Position numbers and translations under genes: made by a program
The notes under the pieces: generated by a model
Database searches by the model: none
The model's input: the letters and a program-made list of their open reading frames with translations, nothing else
Told to the model about the DNA's origin: nothing
Part shown: piece after piece, positions 23,101 to 33,981 of the stretch
Numbering within the stretch: position 1 is the first letter of the stretch
Layout: each line of letters begins with the position of its first letter
From: Margaritispora aquatica
Taxonomy: Eukaryota > Ascomycota > Leotiomycetes > Helotiales > Discinellaceae
Assembly: GCA_007644065.1 (NCBI GenBank)
Contig: VJWN01000020.1
Coordinates: 487,874 to 551,873, forward strand
Direction of reading: 5' to 3'
Length of the DNA stretch: 64,000 nucleotides

Positions 23101-25616
23101 AAGTGCCTTTCTCTCGTCCTTGTCATCGACTGTGGTCTGAAAACCAGAGCGACTGCCCTTAGTGTTGACAACGGTAGCTTTAAGTCGAGCAATCTCATCT
23201 TGTAGGACCTTCAACTCCTCGTCACATTTCTTCTTCGAAATCATCACTCCATTATCAGACCCACTCAGACGAGCCTTATCCTCCAACTGCTTAATCTGCT
23301 CCCTCAACTTCTCCTCAACATCCGCATCTATTGTTCCCTCGCCCTCACCACCACCAGCAGCAGCAGCAGCAGCTTTGACCTTCCTATCTCGCTCATCCTG
23401 CAATTTGATCGCATGCTGCAAAGCCTTGATCGCCTTAGCCTGCTCGCTGGTCAGCGCCATTTGTGCCAGCGCCTCCTGCTTGAGCTTCACGAGCTCCGCC
23501 TCGTGTCGATCCTCCGTCTGCTTCCACACTTTCTCTCGCTGCTCCTGCACACCTAACAACCGACTGTGTGTCGCCCAGCCTTCGCTTGCTGAGTCTCGGT
23601 ACGCGAGCATGGCTTTGCGCGCGAGTTCGGTACAAGGCCTGTTCTTCTCCTCGTCCTTTTGGTTGCATTCTTCGTCCCATTTTTGGATGTCGGGGTGGAC
23701 CTGGACAGTATTAGTGAGCTTTTTCTTCTTTTTCATTTAAGTTATCAAAATGGGCGGATGTGAGAACTAGGTGAGGGGGGTAAGGTATGGGGTCGCTCGC
23801 TTACCCCTTTATTAGGCTCAACAACCATTTTCTTGCCTTTTCGCGAGACATACGGCTCGCCCTCATCATCATCATCACCGTCACCGTCACCGTCACCGCT
23901 ACCTGCTTTGCATTTGCCTTTCTTGTCTCCTCCTCCTGCTCCTCCCTGGCCACCTCGGTCGGAACCTCCGCCCGGAGGTGAGGACGGCCCACTATCGACC
24001 TCTCTCACAAATTCACCCACGAGATTACCTGGTAGCTGACTACCAGCTCCTTTACCACTTGAACCTCCCTGATCGCCACTCACACTTCCACTTCCGGACG
24101 CAGCTCCCCCCAATCCACCACCACGCAGACTCACGCTCGTACTCACGTGTCTCGCTTCTCTCACAATCCTTGCACTCTCCGTCTCCCTGACGCTGGTGAC
24201 GCCTCCATCCGGCGTCCCAGGCACAAGAACCTTCACCCTTTTATCGCTCTTCTTGCGCTTTGTGCGCTTGGAGCTTGGGATTGCGGGTTCGAAGTACTGC
24301 GCTTGGTTTTTCTGGATGCTTGGGCTCTTACTCGGACTCTGGCTCGGAGCGGGGGAAAGTTGGGGTTCGGTGTTATTGGTTTTGGTGTTGGTGTTTGTAC
24401 CAGCGCGAGGCGTTTTAGCAGGCGTGGCCGGAAAGATGGCAGTGTCGGGGAGGGTGGGAGATAAGTCCGCCATGCGCTCTAAGATCGTTTTCCCAAGTGG
24501 TGTGAGGACGGGTGGGTTTTGGAGGTTAGAGTGTGTGGGTGAAGGTGGTGCTTGCGCCGAGGTGGGTGAATTGGAAGGGCGAGGTGGGAGGGGTGGAGGC
24601 GTCGAGTCGGTGGACGGGTTCGTGGTAGTGTTTGTGTTTGCCATCATGACCGTCAGCGGAGATGAAGGGAGGAAGATACCGCCGCCTGGATAGCCTGGGA
24701 TTGGGATCGAGATATTTCCTGGTAATGAACTCGCATGGGATGTAAGTGTTGATTCTGAGGAGAGAGAGGCTAGTAGCGAGTGGATCTCTGCTTCTAGCGC
24801 GTTGAAACTCTTCTGTCCAGCCGGTGTTGAGGGAGCTTGTTCCTGCGGTTCCTTTGCCTGTGTCTGTGGTGAGATTGGGCTAGCGATGGATGACAACGCG
24901 AGAGGTGTGATGCTCGCTCCTCTAGGCGTGAGCGAGCCATCTATTCCTTCACTTCCAACACTTCCTTTTCCCTCTTCTCCCCCTTTGTTCTCGCCATCAC
25001 CATCATCCTCAACAGAATCAGAAACGCGAACACGCTCAATCTCTTCGAATTGTCCAACGAAACTCCCTGGGAGACCGGGACTACCACATCCGTGCCCGTC
25101 TTCATCGGTACTAGAGAAGACTTTAAGACGGATGGGAAGGAGTATTTGCGTCTTGCCAAAGGTTGTAGGTGAGGGTATGGGGGTGTTTGTGAGTGGAGAA
25201 GGGGAGGTTACGCTGAATTTCGGAAGAGAGGATAGCACCGATTTTTGTGCGTCGTTTGAGTCTGTTGTTTGCTGTCTTGGTGGTGTTTTGTTCTTCAGTC
25301 CAAGCGACAGTGGCTGGGGATGTAAACTCTCTCTCGAGCTCGAGGGGGCGCGAAGCCCTCGTGGTGGGGAGGAGGAGGAGAGTGCTTGTGAGAGTTCGGA
25401 ATTTGCGGTTGCTATGATTGCGAGGGGTGAAGTTACTGGTGTGAGTAGTGCTTGTGGTGATGGTGATGATTTGCTGCTTGAGGTTGTGTTCGGAGGACTG
25501 GTTTCCGGAGGAGTGGCTTTGTCACTGAGTGCGTTCATGGCGATGGCGAGGACCATTTCCTCACGCGGAGTGAGTGGTGTCATTGCTAGTGTGGGCAGGC
25601 AATATTGAGCAAGCAC
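20143..25616 (-). CDS. Giant coiled-coil protein with TPR-like C-terminus
   Basis: Two exons, 25616-23805 and 23700-20143, with a 104-nt GTAAGC...TCCAG intron in phase 0, give 1,789 residues; a second in-frame ATG at 25583 (Met-Thr-Pro-Leu-Thr-Pro-Arg) may be the real start. Residues 1-600 are Ser/Pro/Thr-rich and low in complexity. From about 620 to 1,600 the chain is almost unbroken charged coiled coil (Lys/Glu/Asp/Leu/Ala heptads). It is unusual in carrying single cysteines at intervals, in phrases such as Cys-Asp-Arg-Asn-Leu, Cys-Gln-Ala-Asp-Leu-Ala-Ala-Ala and Cys-Asn-Ala-Glu-Asn. The last 120 residues hold a TPR-like helix pair (Phe-Trp-Leu-Ala-Val-Val-Gln-Leu-Tyr-Ala-Gly-Asn-Asp near 1,700). 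I do not recognise a named homologue. A scaffold or tether role is inference. Confidence 0.75.
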
Positions 25617-26247
25617 CTTGCACTGGTATCTTCCAACCTCGACTCACTTTTTACGTTCTATTCTCCTTCTACCAAGATATCTAGGTGCGAAACTTCAATT
25701 CGAGTTTAAGATTGACGGAGCGCATGTGTTCAGGGGGCGAGTGATCAATCACTTATTCTCAATCATCTCAATCCATTACACTTCATCTCACCTCATAGAA
25801 AGTCGTCCATGAATTCCTGTGTAGGTAGACCAAAGAAGTCTTTGTTTTATTGTTGTGGTGGTTAAGCGAGGGTTGAATGAATATGAAAAGCGGCTTCCGC
25901 TTGCGGCGAAGCGAGTCGCGAGAAATTAAGCCGTGGAAATCTTTCACAAAGATCGAGAGAGATGGGACAAAGGAATTGAGGTGCTAAGAGACTGGTGCGG
26001 TGGATGAAAACGTGTTTTTCCGGTGCTTATGATGTTGTTGTTCTAGTTCAATAGATAGGGGATTGTGGATGTATTGTTCATTTGCTAAATGGTATGATGC
26101 TATGCTATACTGCCTGGCTAGCTCAGGTGTTATGTAAGGTATATACAAGAATTGGTATCAGCCCCGCTACTGGACGAAAATGAAAAGTGAACAGTCATGT
26201 ACACATCAAATGAATGATCCCTCCCTATAAACATCAACCCTCTCATA
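25617..26247. other. Intergenic region
   Basis: Promoter of the coiled-coil gene plus 3' flank of its neighbour. No coding signal; sequence is AT-rich towards 26100. Confidence 0.4.
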
Positions 26248-27141
26248 TCATATCATATCATCACCAGGCCAAACACCCCACAAGACATCCCTCTCCGTGA
26301 TCGTCCTTGGTCTTTTCTCCCCATCGAACAACATTCGCTCCGGTCCGTCCAATTCTCGAATCTCACCAAAATCCTCGTAGTCTTCCTCTTTCTCTCCTCT
26401 CACTGGAGTACTGCTAAGACCTCTTACACCCACTACTCCCTTCCACTCCTCTGACTCGTTCTTCGCTCTATCACCCTCAAATTCTTCATCGACATCTGCA
26501 TCCTGGGAAAGTACAGCTTCCCGCTCCAACTCAGCCTCCTCACACCGGCCCAATCTCGTAAGCGCAAGATAGCGATACCAACGTGCCTTCGACACCAAAG
26601 GCCCAAGCTCATCAATAGAGGCGTGTTGTAGCGCTATGTCTGCTGCTTGCAGCGCACGAACAGGCTGCGCGGAAGCGAGGAGTGCGCAGGAGCGGAGGAG
26701 GTGGAGGTTTGTCTTTTGAGATGGGGATAGGGAGTGAGGTGGGGAGGTGGGGGTCTCTGAGTTGAATGTGCTCGCATGGGTGGCTGGGGGCGTGGATGGG
26801 GAGGAGAGGAGTGAGAGAGGTGTTGTCGTTGTCGTTCTTGCTGGCGCTGACGAGAAGACCGAGGGGGAAGGGCGTGAGCTCTGCGTTGAGATTGAGATTG
26901 TGGAGTCGAAGGGAGTGTTCTTCGCGCGGGTGGAAATTGAAGGTCTTCTGTATGTTGATTTTAACGAAGATGATTGTGTGGTAGAGGACAGAGGGAGCGT
27001 CGGGATTGGACTCATGGCGAAGAGACCGGGCTGGTAAACGCCTGACGTGAACAGTATTTCAGGTGTGGCGGAATTCGAAGAACTTGTGCTCGATGCTGCT
27101 GATGGTGAGGTGTGAGAGATGTAAAGCCAAGCTTGTGACAT
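26248..27141 (-). CDS. TPR-like protein, relative of the coiled-coil neighbour's tail
   Basis: The ATG at 27141 opens 297 codons. Residues 15-150 are Ser/Thr/Pro-rich and low in complexity. Residues of about 155-220 form a TPR-like helix pair: Ala-Leu-Gln-Ala-Ala-Asp-Ile-Ala-Leu, then Ser-Lys-Ala-Arg-Trp-Tyr-Arg-Tyr-Leu-Ala-Leu, then Glu-Glu-Ala-Glu. The spacing resembles the C-terminal segment of the adjacent giant coiled-coil protein. The tail (Leu-Trp-Gly-Val-Trp-Pro-Gly-Asp-Asp-Met-Ile) is acidic and aromatic. Upstream on the same strand (27301-27600) there is further protein-like sequence, so the true 5' end may be longer. I could not find a splice combination that joins it cleanly, though an intron ending in CACAAG near 27129 would be in phase. 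Function unknown. Confidence 0.55.
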   Translation of the reverse strand: MSQAWLYISHTSPSAASSTSSSNSATPEILFTSGVYQPGLFAMSPIPTLPLSSTTQSSSLKSTYRRPSISTRAKNTPFDSTISISTQSSRPSPSVFSSAPARTTTTTPLSLLSSPSTPPATHASTFNSETPTSPPHSLSPSQKTNLHLLRSCALLASAQPVRALQAADIALQHASIDELGPLVSKARWYRYLALTRLGRCEEAELEREAVLSQDADVDEEFEGDRAKNESEEWKGVVGVRGLSSTPVRGEKEEDYEDFGEIRELDGPERMLFDGEKRPRTITERDVLWGVWPGDDMI

Positions 27142-27300
27142 AGTCCACCCACTGTCGCCGTGTTTGCGAGGTGTTTGCGAGATGATCGCTTACCTACTTC
27201 GAGCTTGGTTTCTTGGGAACACGTAGATCCGAGACGAAGGTCTTGATTTTCGCTACGGATGTAGAGGACTTTGACACCAGAGAGTGTGATTTTTTGAGTG

Positions 27301-27600
27301 CTAAAAATTGGAAGCGGCCCGTTGTTGAGACGAGAGCTCTACGATCTCGTCTGAGTTTTCTTCAGGATCAAGCTGGGATATGGAGTCGAGGCAATAGAGT
27401 AGTGGTTTGGTGAGTTTTGGATCGAAGATTGGAACTGGTCGGATTGTGCTGGACGTGCGCGGTGGGAATGGTGTAGTGTCGTTGAGCTCGAACTTCGCAA
27501 TCGCACTACCGCCTGTGGTGGTCTTCGAAAACAATTTTCTCTTTGATGCAACAAGGACTCCTGCTTGAATAGAAAACTCGAAGTCTCGGGATTGATCTCG
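27301..27600 (-). CDS. Probable upstream exon(s), unresolved
   Basis: On the minus strand a frame without ATG reads as natural protein: Asp-Phe-Glu-Phe-Ser-Ile-Gln-Ala-Gly-Val-Leu-Val-Ala, then Ile-Ala-Lys-Phe-Glu-Leu-Asn-Asp and Leu-Tyr-Cys-Leu-Asp-Ser-Ile. It ends at a TAG at 27301-27303, while a second frame overlapping its end (27190-27340) reads Val-Lys-Val-Leu-Tyr-Ile-Arg-Ser-Glu-Asn. These are probably exons of the gene downstream (26248-27141) or of a separate gene. An AAATTAG just before the first block could be its acceptor, and a well-placed ATG (ACCATGTC) lies further upstream near 27730. Confidence 0.35.
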   Translation of the reverse strand, partial: RDQSRDFEFSIQAGVLVASKRKLFSKTTTGGSAIAKFELNDTTPFPPRTSSTIRPVPIFDPKLTKPLLYCLDSISQLDPEENSDEIVELSSQQRAASNF

Positions 27601-29856
27601 TCCTAATTTGCTCTACTCTGCAATTCTGATAGCCCCTTTTTGGCGAACTCTAAACGTACTTCCTCTTATGTGACGTATTGCTTGAGTTCAGCTGTGATTC
27701 CTGGCGGGAAAATATTCTGTTTTGACATGGTTAGCGCTTTGAAGTTCTTGATGCCTTTTTCTAGGGAAGGGGTGTTCTCTGTGCTGTGGCGAGCCGATCT
27801 TAGACAGTTGGATGAGTGGTTTAGACTGCGCCAATAGAGAATTCGGGAGACATGTGTACGCAGACGAGAAGACTTACTGAGTGCACAAAAGGAGCAGATT
27901 TTATCGTTCAATTCTTTTCGGTTATTCAAGTACAGAGATGTAGATGCAGATCAAAGGCATCACCATCTCGAACCCGAAACTTCCCTCCTCTATAAGAAGA
28001 AGCATCTCCCCTTCCCTTCCAAACCCTTTCCAACCCAATAATCCAATACAAAACCCTCTTCCTACTTCCATTCCCAAAGAAGACACGCACTATTTGAGGC
28101 GATAGCGTGGACCTATATCTGTGGCGCAATCGATAAAGGCGATAATCACAGAACAAAGAAAACTATCACCAAGTGAGACCCATCATCTCATTGGTCAAGC
28201 TGCGTCGTCCACTGGCGAATGAGATGAAACCAGTCCCTCAGCAAAAGAATGCGGGGCGGGAATGCAAAACATATCGAGATCGATTCAGCTGTGTCTGGTT
28301 TTTCGGTGTGCGGTGTGTCGGATTTGGTCATGAGTGTGGTGGGGTCAGTCATCGTTTTGGTGTTTATTGGAAAAAAAGGTCTCTGAGGCATTGACTGGCT
28401 TTTGCTGAAGAAGGTATCGCGTGAGAGTGCTGATGACGTTTGGGAGGGCGAGATGGTGGATGAAGATATTTATATATACGGGAGGCTTGACGAGTGTGCT
28501 CCAGTCGGATACACTCCTGGGGCTTTCGCTTATTATCGCTTGACGAAAATAGGGGAGCAATTTAAAATAATGTCACATGATGTTCTAGAGCGAGTCTTGA
28601 CTGACACAACCGTTGGCACGAAGAAGTAATAGGTTGATATATCTTAAATCTCTATTCCATCGCTTTACTTATTATAGATCACACATTCAAGACTCGACAA
28701 TAGAGTTTCCACGTGATCATGATCACCAATCCACCACGCGCCGGCGTCAATTAAGTTTTTCCCCATTCTCGGCGGACTCAAGGACCTTAAATCCACGACC
28801 ACTTCACTAATTCAACCGCTTACCTTCATAAGATTATGAGTCTGTGAAAACCATTTAACCGGTCGACTTTAAGTGGTTCATTCTCGAAAAGCGGTGGAAT
28901 CATCGGCCGCCCTTACTCTGTAAGATGAAGTTCAATCCAGCCCCTGAGTAGATCATTGGAAAAGTGCTTATCAACCCTGTGACAGATGTTGACACGCACA
29001 ACCAACACGGGAATCACAGGAACTATTGTTCCTACAAACATTTCATCTTAAGATGTCTACTTCATGATGAGGATATCTTCGTGATTCGTGGATATGCTCA
29101 TCGTGTCCTCGAGTTGGCCACGAATCCTCCATCACGAAGCGCCAAGAATGGAAATTTCTCGAAGTCACTCTTTGGGATGATGCGGCATGCTATGGTGTTG
29201 ACTTTCCAAACCGGACACACCCTCCGTCTGTACCTGCATCCGCAAACGCTGTCAGCGCCACTGCGTTGCATATCCAGGATCAAAGCACGGAGATATGACC
29301 TAAACGAGAAACTCGGGCCTGTCAAAATCGAGGGGGTGCCTGAATGTCACTCCCTTTTGTGATTCTCTCCTCATCTCAGGCTTCTTTCCAACGGTCAGCC
29401 ACTCGAGATGACAGCCGCCCCACATATACACGGTGTAAGAGCCCCAACTTGGGCGATGCGACGAACTTTTCAATAGAGAGGTCCCAAACTCACGGGATCT
29501 GGATCCCCCCTCCCAAATTTCCAACACCCTCACAGGCTGATTTCTCGTGTTCAAACATTGCTATGCCTTTTTCGAGCTCTTCCCCTTCTCCTCGAGCCAG
29601 TCACAAACGGGTATCTAGCGATCCCTAACCCGGGACTCTATTTCAGCCCTTAAAAGTACATACGGCACAGTTATGAACAGTGCATCAAGGTGTGCACGCC
29701 GGATCTCCGTGTTAAAAGGGAAGAGATGCCCCCCATGATTTTCACAAGGCCAGAACATCCTCTCAACACACTCTTTTAGAGATTGCTTGTTTGCTTCCTT
29801 GACGTCTATACGTCTAGTCACTCTTTACTGTTTTTCTCGTCGTACACTTACTTAAT
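27601..29856. other. Gene-poor stretch
   Basis: About 2.2 kb. The first 330 bases may hold the start of the unresolved minus-strand gene. From 28000 to 29850 I see only short frames with no domains, no repeat family and no RNA gene. The last few hundred bases are the promoter and leader of the GH16 gene at 29857. Confidence 0.35.
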
Positions 29857-32163
29857 ATGGCTCGCTCAGCAATTCTCAAGGCGGGTGTTTTAGCCCTTGC
29901 CTGCACTTCAACTGTCTTCGCTAAGTACGTTTTGGAAGACGATTACTCTGGGGAGGATTTCTTCGATAACTTTGAGTTCATCACTGTGGGTAACATAGAC
30001 ACATACTAGTTGCCGAACTGACCGTGACAGGCTGATGACCCAACCGCGGGTTATGTCGACTATCAGTCGCAGTCCGCTGCCAAGGACGCTGGGTTGATCG
30101 CCTACACTAATGGAGTTAATATTATGGCTGTTGACTCGGAAGAGACTCCAGCACTGAGTGCTAGAGGCCGAAAATCCGTCCGTATCGAGTCCAAGGAGAC
30201 TTACCAACACGGTCTTTTCATTATTGATCTCGAGCACATGCCATCCAGCACCTGTGGTCTCTGGCCAGCGTTCTGGACCGCTTCTCACGTCGACTACCCA
30301 AAGCAGGGAGAGATCGACATCATCGAGAATATCCACAAGAGCACTGTCAGTGTTCACACTCTCCACACCTACCCTGGATGCAACATCACTGGAAACATGG
30401 TTGTCGACCAACAAACCGCCTCGCAAGTCTCATACAACTGTGATGATCAAGCACAGTACAGTCAATATGGCGCTCAATACCTCTACCAAGGATGCACAGC
30501 CACTTCCACTGACCCCAAGTCATACGGAAGCACCTTCAACGCTGCCGGTGGTGGAGTCTACGCCATGGAGTGGACCAGCGACGCCATTAGCATCTGGAAC
30601 TGGGAGTCAGGAAGCGTCCCTGCCGACATCAGTTCTGGCGCACCAGTCACCAGCAACTGGGGAAAGCCTGCCTTCACTTCCGCTCACAGCAGCTGTGACA
30701 TCGACAAGTACTTCAAGGACCACCACTTGATTATTAACACTGGCTTCTGTGGAAACTGGGCCGGTCAAGATTCTATCTGGAAGACTACAGGATGTTATGA
30801 TGCCGACAAATACCCCACTTGCTGGCAATATGTTAGAGCTAACCCAAGCGTCTTCGCCGATGCTTATTGGGCTATCAACAGCTTGAAGGTTTACAAGGAT
30901 GTGCCAGTTGTTAGCTCAAGCACATCATCCAGCGCAACCAGCACGAGCAGCTCCTCATCATCTTCCAGCGTTGTTAGCACAACAAGCTCATCCAGCTCTG
31001 CTGAGACCACCTCCTCATCTTCGTAAGTATTGTTGATATTTCCATTTCATCACTGAGCTAACAATTTCCAGGACATCAAGCTCCAGCTCCAGCGAATCCA
31101 GCAGTGTCTCATCCACCGAGTCTTCATCAGCTGCGTCAACCGATGCTTCGACTTCTAGCTCATCATCAGCTGAGCCAACAAGCTCAGAAATCGTGACTAG
31201 CTCCTCCACCAGCTCAGAGACAGCCACTCCTCTCCCAACAGGAACCAGCTCCTCAGCCACCGAGTCCAGCAGCTCTGTATCAGAGTCCACATCAACATCA
31301 TCCTCAGTCTCTGGCAGCGCTTCCGCTTCTGACAGCAGCTCCTCCGTTTCTATCTCCGGCACAGAAACCAGCTCAGCAGTCAGCACCCCCGCCTCCCCAA
31401 CCATCACGCCAACCCCCTCAACCTTCACTTCCATGCCATACCCCAACACAACCGGCATCGCGACCGGAGTTGGTGGCGGCATGGGTGGTGACGTGAGCTT
31501 GACCATCTCAACCGTGTACGCAACATCCACTTACACCGTCACCTCATGTGCGCCTACCGTGACAAACTGCCCTCTTGGCAAGGTCGTCACTGAGACCATT
31601 GCGCTGTACACCACTGTTTGCCCCGCTACTGTTACACCAAAGATGACCACTTCGACCGTGTACGGCACAACTGTTTACACGATTACCTCTTGCGCACCAA
31701 CTGTTACTAACTGCCCTGCCAAACTCGTACGTACCACTTTCCTCCCTACCCGTATCCCTAAGTTTCCACAAACACAACTAACATGACCCAGGGCTCCGTA
31801 ACAACCGAGACTATCTCGCTCTACACGACCGTCTGCCCAGTCGTACCATACCCAACCAAGAAATACATCACCTCAACCGTGATCAAGACCACCACCTACA
31901 CCATCACCAGCTGCAAGCCATCCGTGACCGACTGCCCAGCCAAGATCGGCCAGGTTACCACGGAGACCCTCACAAGCACCAAGCTAGTCGAGGTTCTGCC
32001 TACTGCTAGCGGCGTTGCAGGCACAGGCACCGGGGGTGTGAAGGCAACGAGCACCGCTGCGGGTGTGGTGCCCAGTGTGAGCCCCATTACCGGTGGTGCA
32101 AGCAAGATGGGTGGAAGTGCGGGTGCGTTGGTGATGGCGGGAGTTGTGGCTTGGTTGTTGTAG
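29857..32163 (+). CDS. GPI-anchored GH16 endo-beta-1,3(4)-glucanase
   Basis: Four exons, 29857-29985, 30031-31022, 31072-31726 and 31792-32163, give 715 residues. GH16 enzymes cleave beta-1,3 and mixed-linkage glucans by a retaining mechanism. A signal peptide (ending Val-Phe-Ala) precedes the catalytic domain. The active-site strand Gly-Glu-Ile-Asp-Ile-Ile-Glu-Asn places nucleophile Glu137, Asp139 and acid/base Glu142. The preceding Leu-Trp-Pro-Ala-Phe-Trp also fits. From residue 335 a long Ser/Thr linker, probably O-mannosylated, leads to three tandem modules. Each has Thr-Tyr/Val-Thr-Ile/Val-Thr-Ser-Cys, Thr-Asn/Asp-Cys-Pro and Leu-Tyr-Thr-Thr-Val-Cys elements; the third lacks the last. 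The C-terminus is a hydrophobic segment after a small-residue region, a GPI signal. The enzyme should act in the cell wall, probably on the fungus's own glucan. Confidence 0.93.
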
Positions 32164-33652
32164 TCCTCTTTTTTTGAGAGGCTTGGAGGAGTATATCTTA
32201 GTAGGAAGAAGAGTTTGGATTAATGTATAGGTAGTGGTTCTATGTAAAATGAATTACTTTATGAAATTGATTTCTGCTCCTGCTCATTCTATCTCCATCT
32301 CCGCTACCACCATTCACATATCAAGTAAGGGTCAAGTCAAAGATGTAGGTACATATGAACCTAAGATCATCATCATCGACATAGAGCCTATAACATGATT
32401 TCTTCTTTTGGCTTCAATTGCAGAAAACACTAAGCTCGACAATGCACCACAGCTTGAATGCTTATGCTACTTACGGTACCTTTCAAGGTAGCCCAAATTC
32501 GCCTCCGTCAAAGCGAAGTCTTGAACTCCCATCAATCAAATGAAATTAGGCTATAATTGCGTCACGTTTGTACGATATGTTCTTAACGTATGAGAAAAAT
32601 TCGATGATGGAGGGCTCGCTGCACATCTTGTTTATATCATCTGCTTCCCTCACTATCCACCTCTTGGGCCACTCTTACACAGCACACAGCACACTTCCTC
32701 AAAATACGCACCAAACACCAAGCATCAGCACACCAATGAACCTACCCTTCTCTCGATGAACAGTAGCAAGTCGTCGCCACAACTACTTACCTACCAGTTA
32801 AAGTCCCGCGCTCCTGCCCCGAGGTGTGGCGCTTTCAGTTCTTTAGGTGAGCCTAATATCTACTACCTTCCTACCACCCAACATACTCAACCCAACTATT
32901 ATCAAATCGCAATCAATATTGAAGGATACAAAAGCAACAACTAGCTAGATAAGTGGTTAGAGGTGAATGTGAGGTTTTCCTATGCCTGCTTGCCTACTTG
33001 TTTGTCTGTTTGCTCGTTGGGAAACTTCTCAAGTGCTAGAAGATCATAAATAGAACTGAAGACATAAACAGGAACTGAGTGGAAACGGACAGAGATAATC
33101 ATGAATAAATCAGCCATCGATGTGAAATTTACTTGAGATCATAATGCAAGACTTGTACATCTATTTGAGATACACCCCTTCTTAGCGCAACTTAACGCGA
33201 AGATCTTCAAGATAGAAACTGCCTCATCTATAATCAAAATAGGTAAAAGCAAACCACCTTGCAAACTTAGCTTGTACAACTCATCGACTTTCACGTCTCA
33301 CTGATACCCTAAGCGACCTCACTCACCTCGATCATAAGATCGCTTAGAGTAATGCTGAAAGCTGCGCCTCACAACCACAACCAACCACGGTCTCACAACA
33401 CCACACAGCACCAATCACCACAACAATAACACGAAGTAAGCGGTTTAGAAACGTTACTCGCTTGTCATACCACCTCACACCACATGACACCACAGCAGAG
33501 CATAGCATCAGCTCGCATTCAAGATGCCGAACCCAACAGGTCGGACATCGGGCATTGGGCATAAGCGTGACTGCAAGGCATCTCGTATTTCAGATGATGT
33601 GCCGATCCTACATGGACAGGAATAGAAATAGAAGCGTAACATGATGGATTTT
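32164..33652. other. Intergenic region
   Basis: About 1.5 kb with no supported gene. Contains the 3' flank of the GH16 gene and AT-rich sequence. Short frames near 32570-32940 and 33340-33560 are low-complexity and not called. Confidence 0.35.
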
Positions 33653-33668
33653 ACGTCACGTCACGTCA
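33653..33668. promoter_or_regulatory. Triple overlapping ACGTCA (CRE/ATF-like) array
   Basis: Three ACGTCA hexamers overlap by one base at 33653, 33658 and 33663. ACGTCA/TGACGT is the core bound by CREB/ATF-type bZIP factors, which in fungi serve stress and host-linked responses. The array lies about 315 bp before the start codon of the NIS1-like gene and 95 bp before its TATA box. Function is inferred from motif and position. Confidence 0.45.
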
Positions 33669-33761
33669 TTTGTTGGCTTACTTGTCGGTACGAAGGAGTG
33701 CGATGTTGAGTATTCAGACGATTGATCATACTTTTGACTGCGGGGGGCGTCGGTGGAATGA

Positions 33762-33767
33762 TATAAA
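33762..33767 (+). promoter_or_regulatory. TATA box of the NIS1-like gene
   Basis: A TATAAA sequence, the only good one in this promoter, lies 215 bp before the start codon. That would leave a leader of roughly 185 nt if transcription starts about 30 bp downstream. Confidence 0.4.
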
Positions 33768-33981
33768 GCTTATAGGTTCCCTCTGGTGGAGGAGTTTTGC
33801 ATCCATTCCAAATATCAACATCTTTTACTTTGAGTTTCTATACTATACAGAGTATCTTCGGCGAATACATACCACAGTTTTCAATATATATCATTCTTGA
33901 ATTCACTACACTACAATCCACTTTAACCTCAACTCCAACAACCTCGGTACCTTCACAAACCAACCAACCAATCTATCCAAA

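Noticed and set aside
24802..25608. 268-codon plus-strand frame opposite the coiled-coil gene's first exon
   Set aside because: Composition mirrors the Ser/Pro-rich coding strand; it is a shadow of the real exon.
28964..29362. 132-codon plus-strand frame
   Set aside because: Begins at GTG, ends without motif, and no intron or family features are seen.
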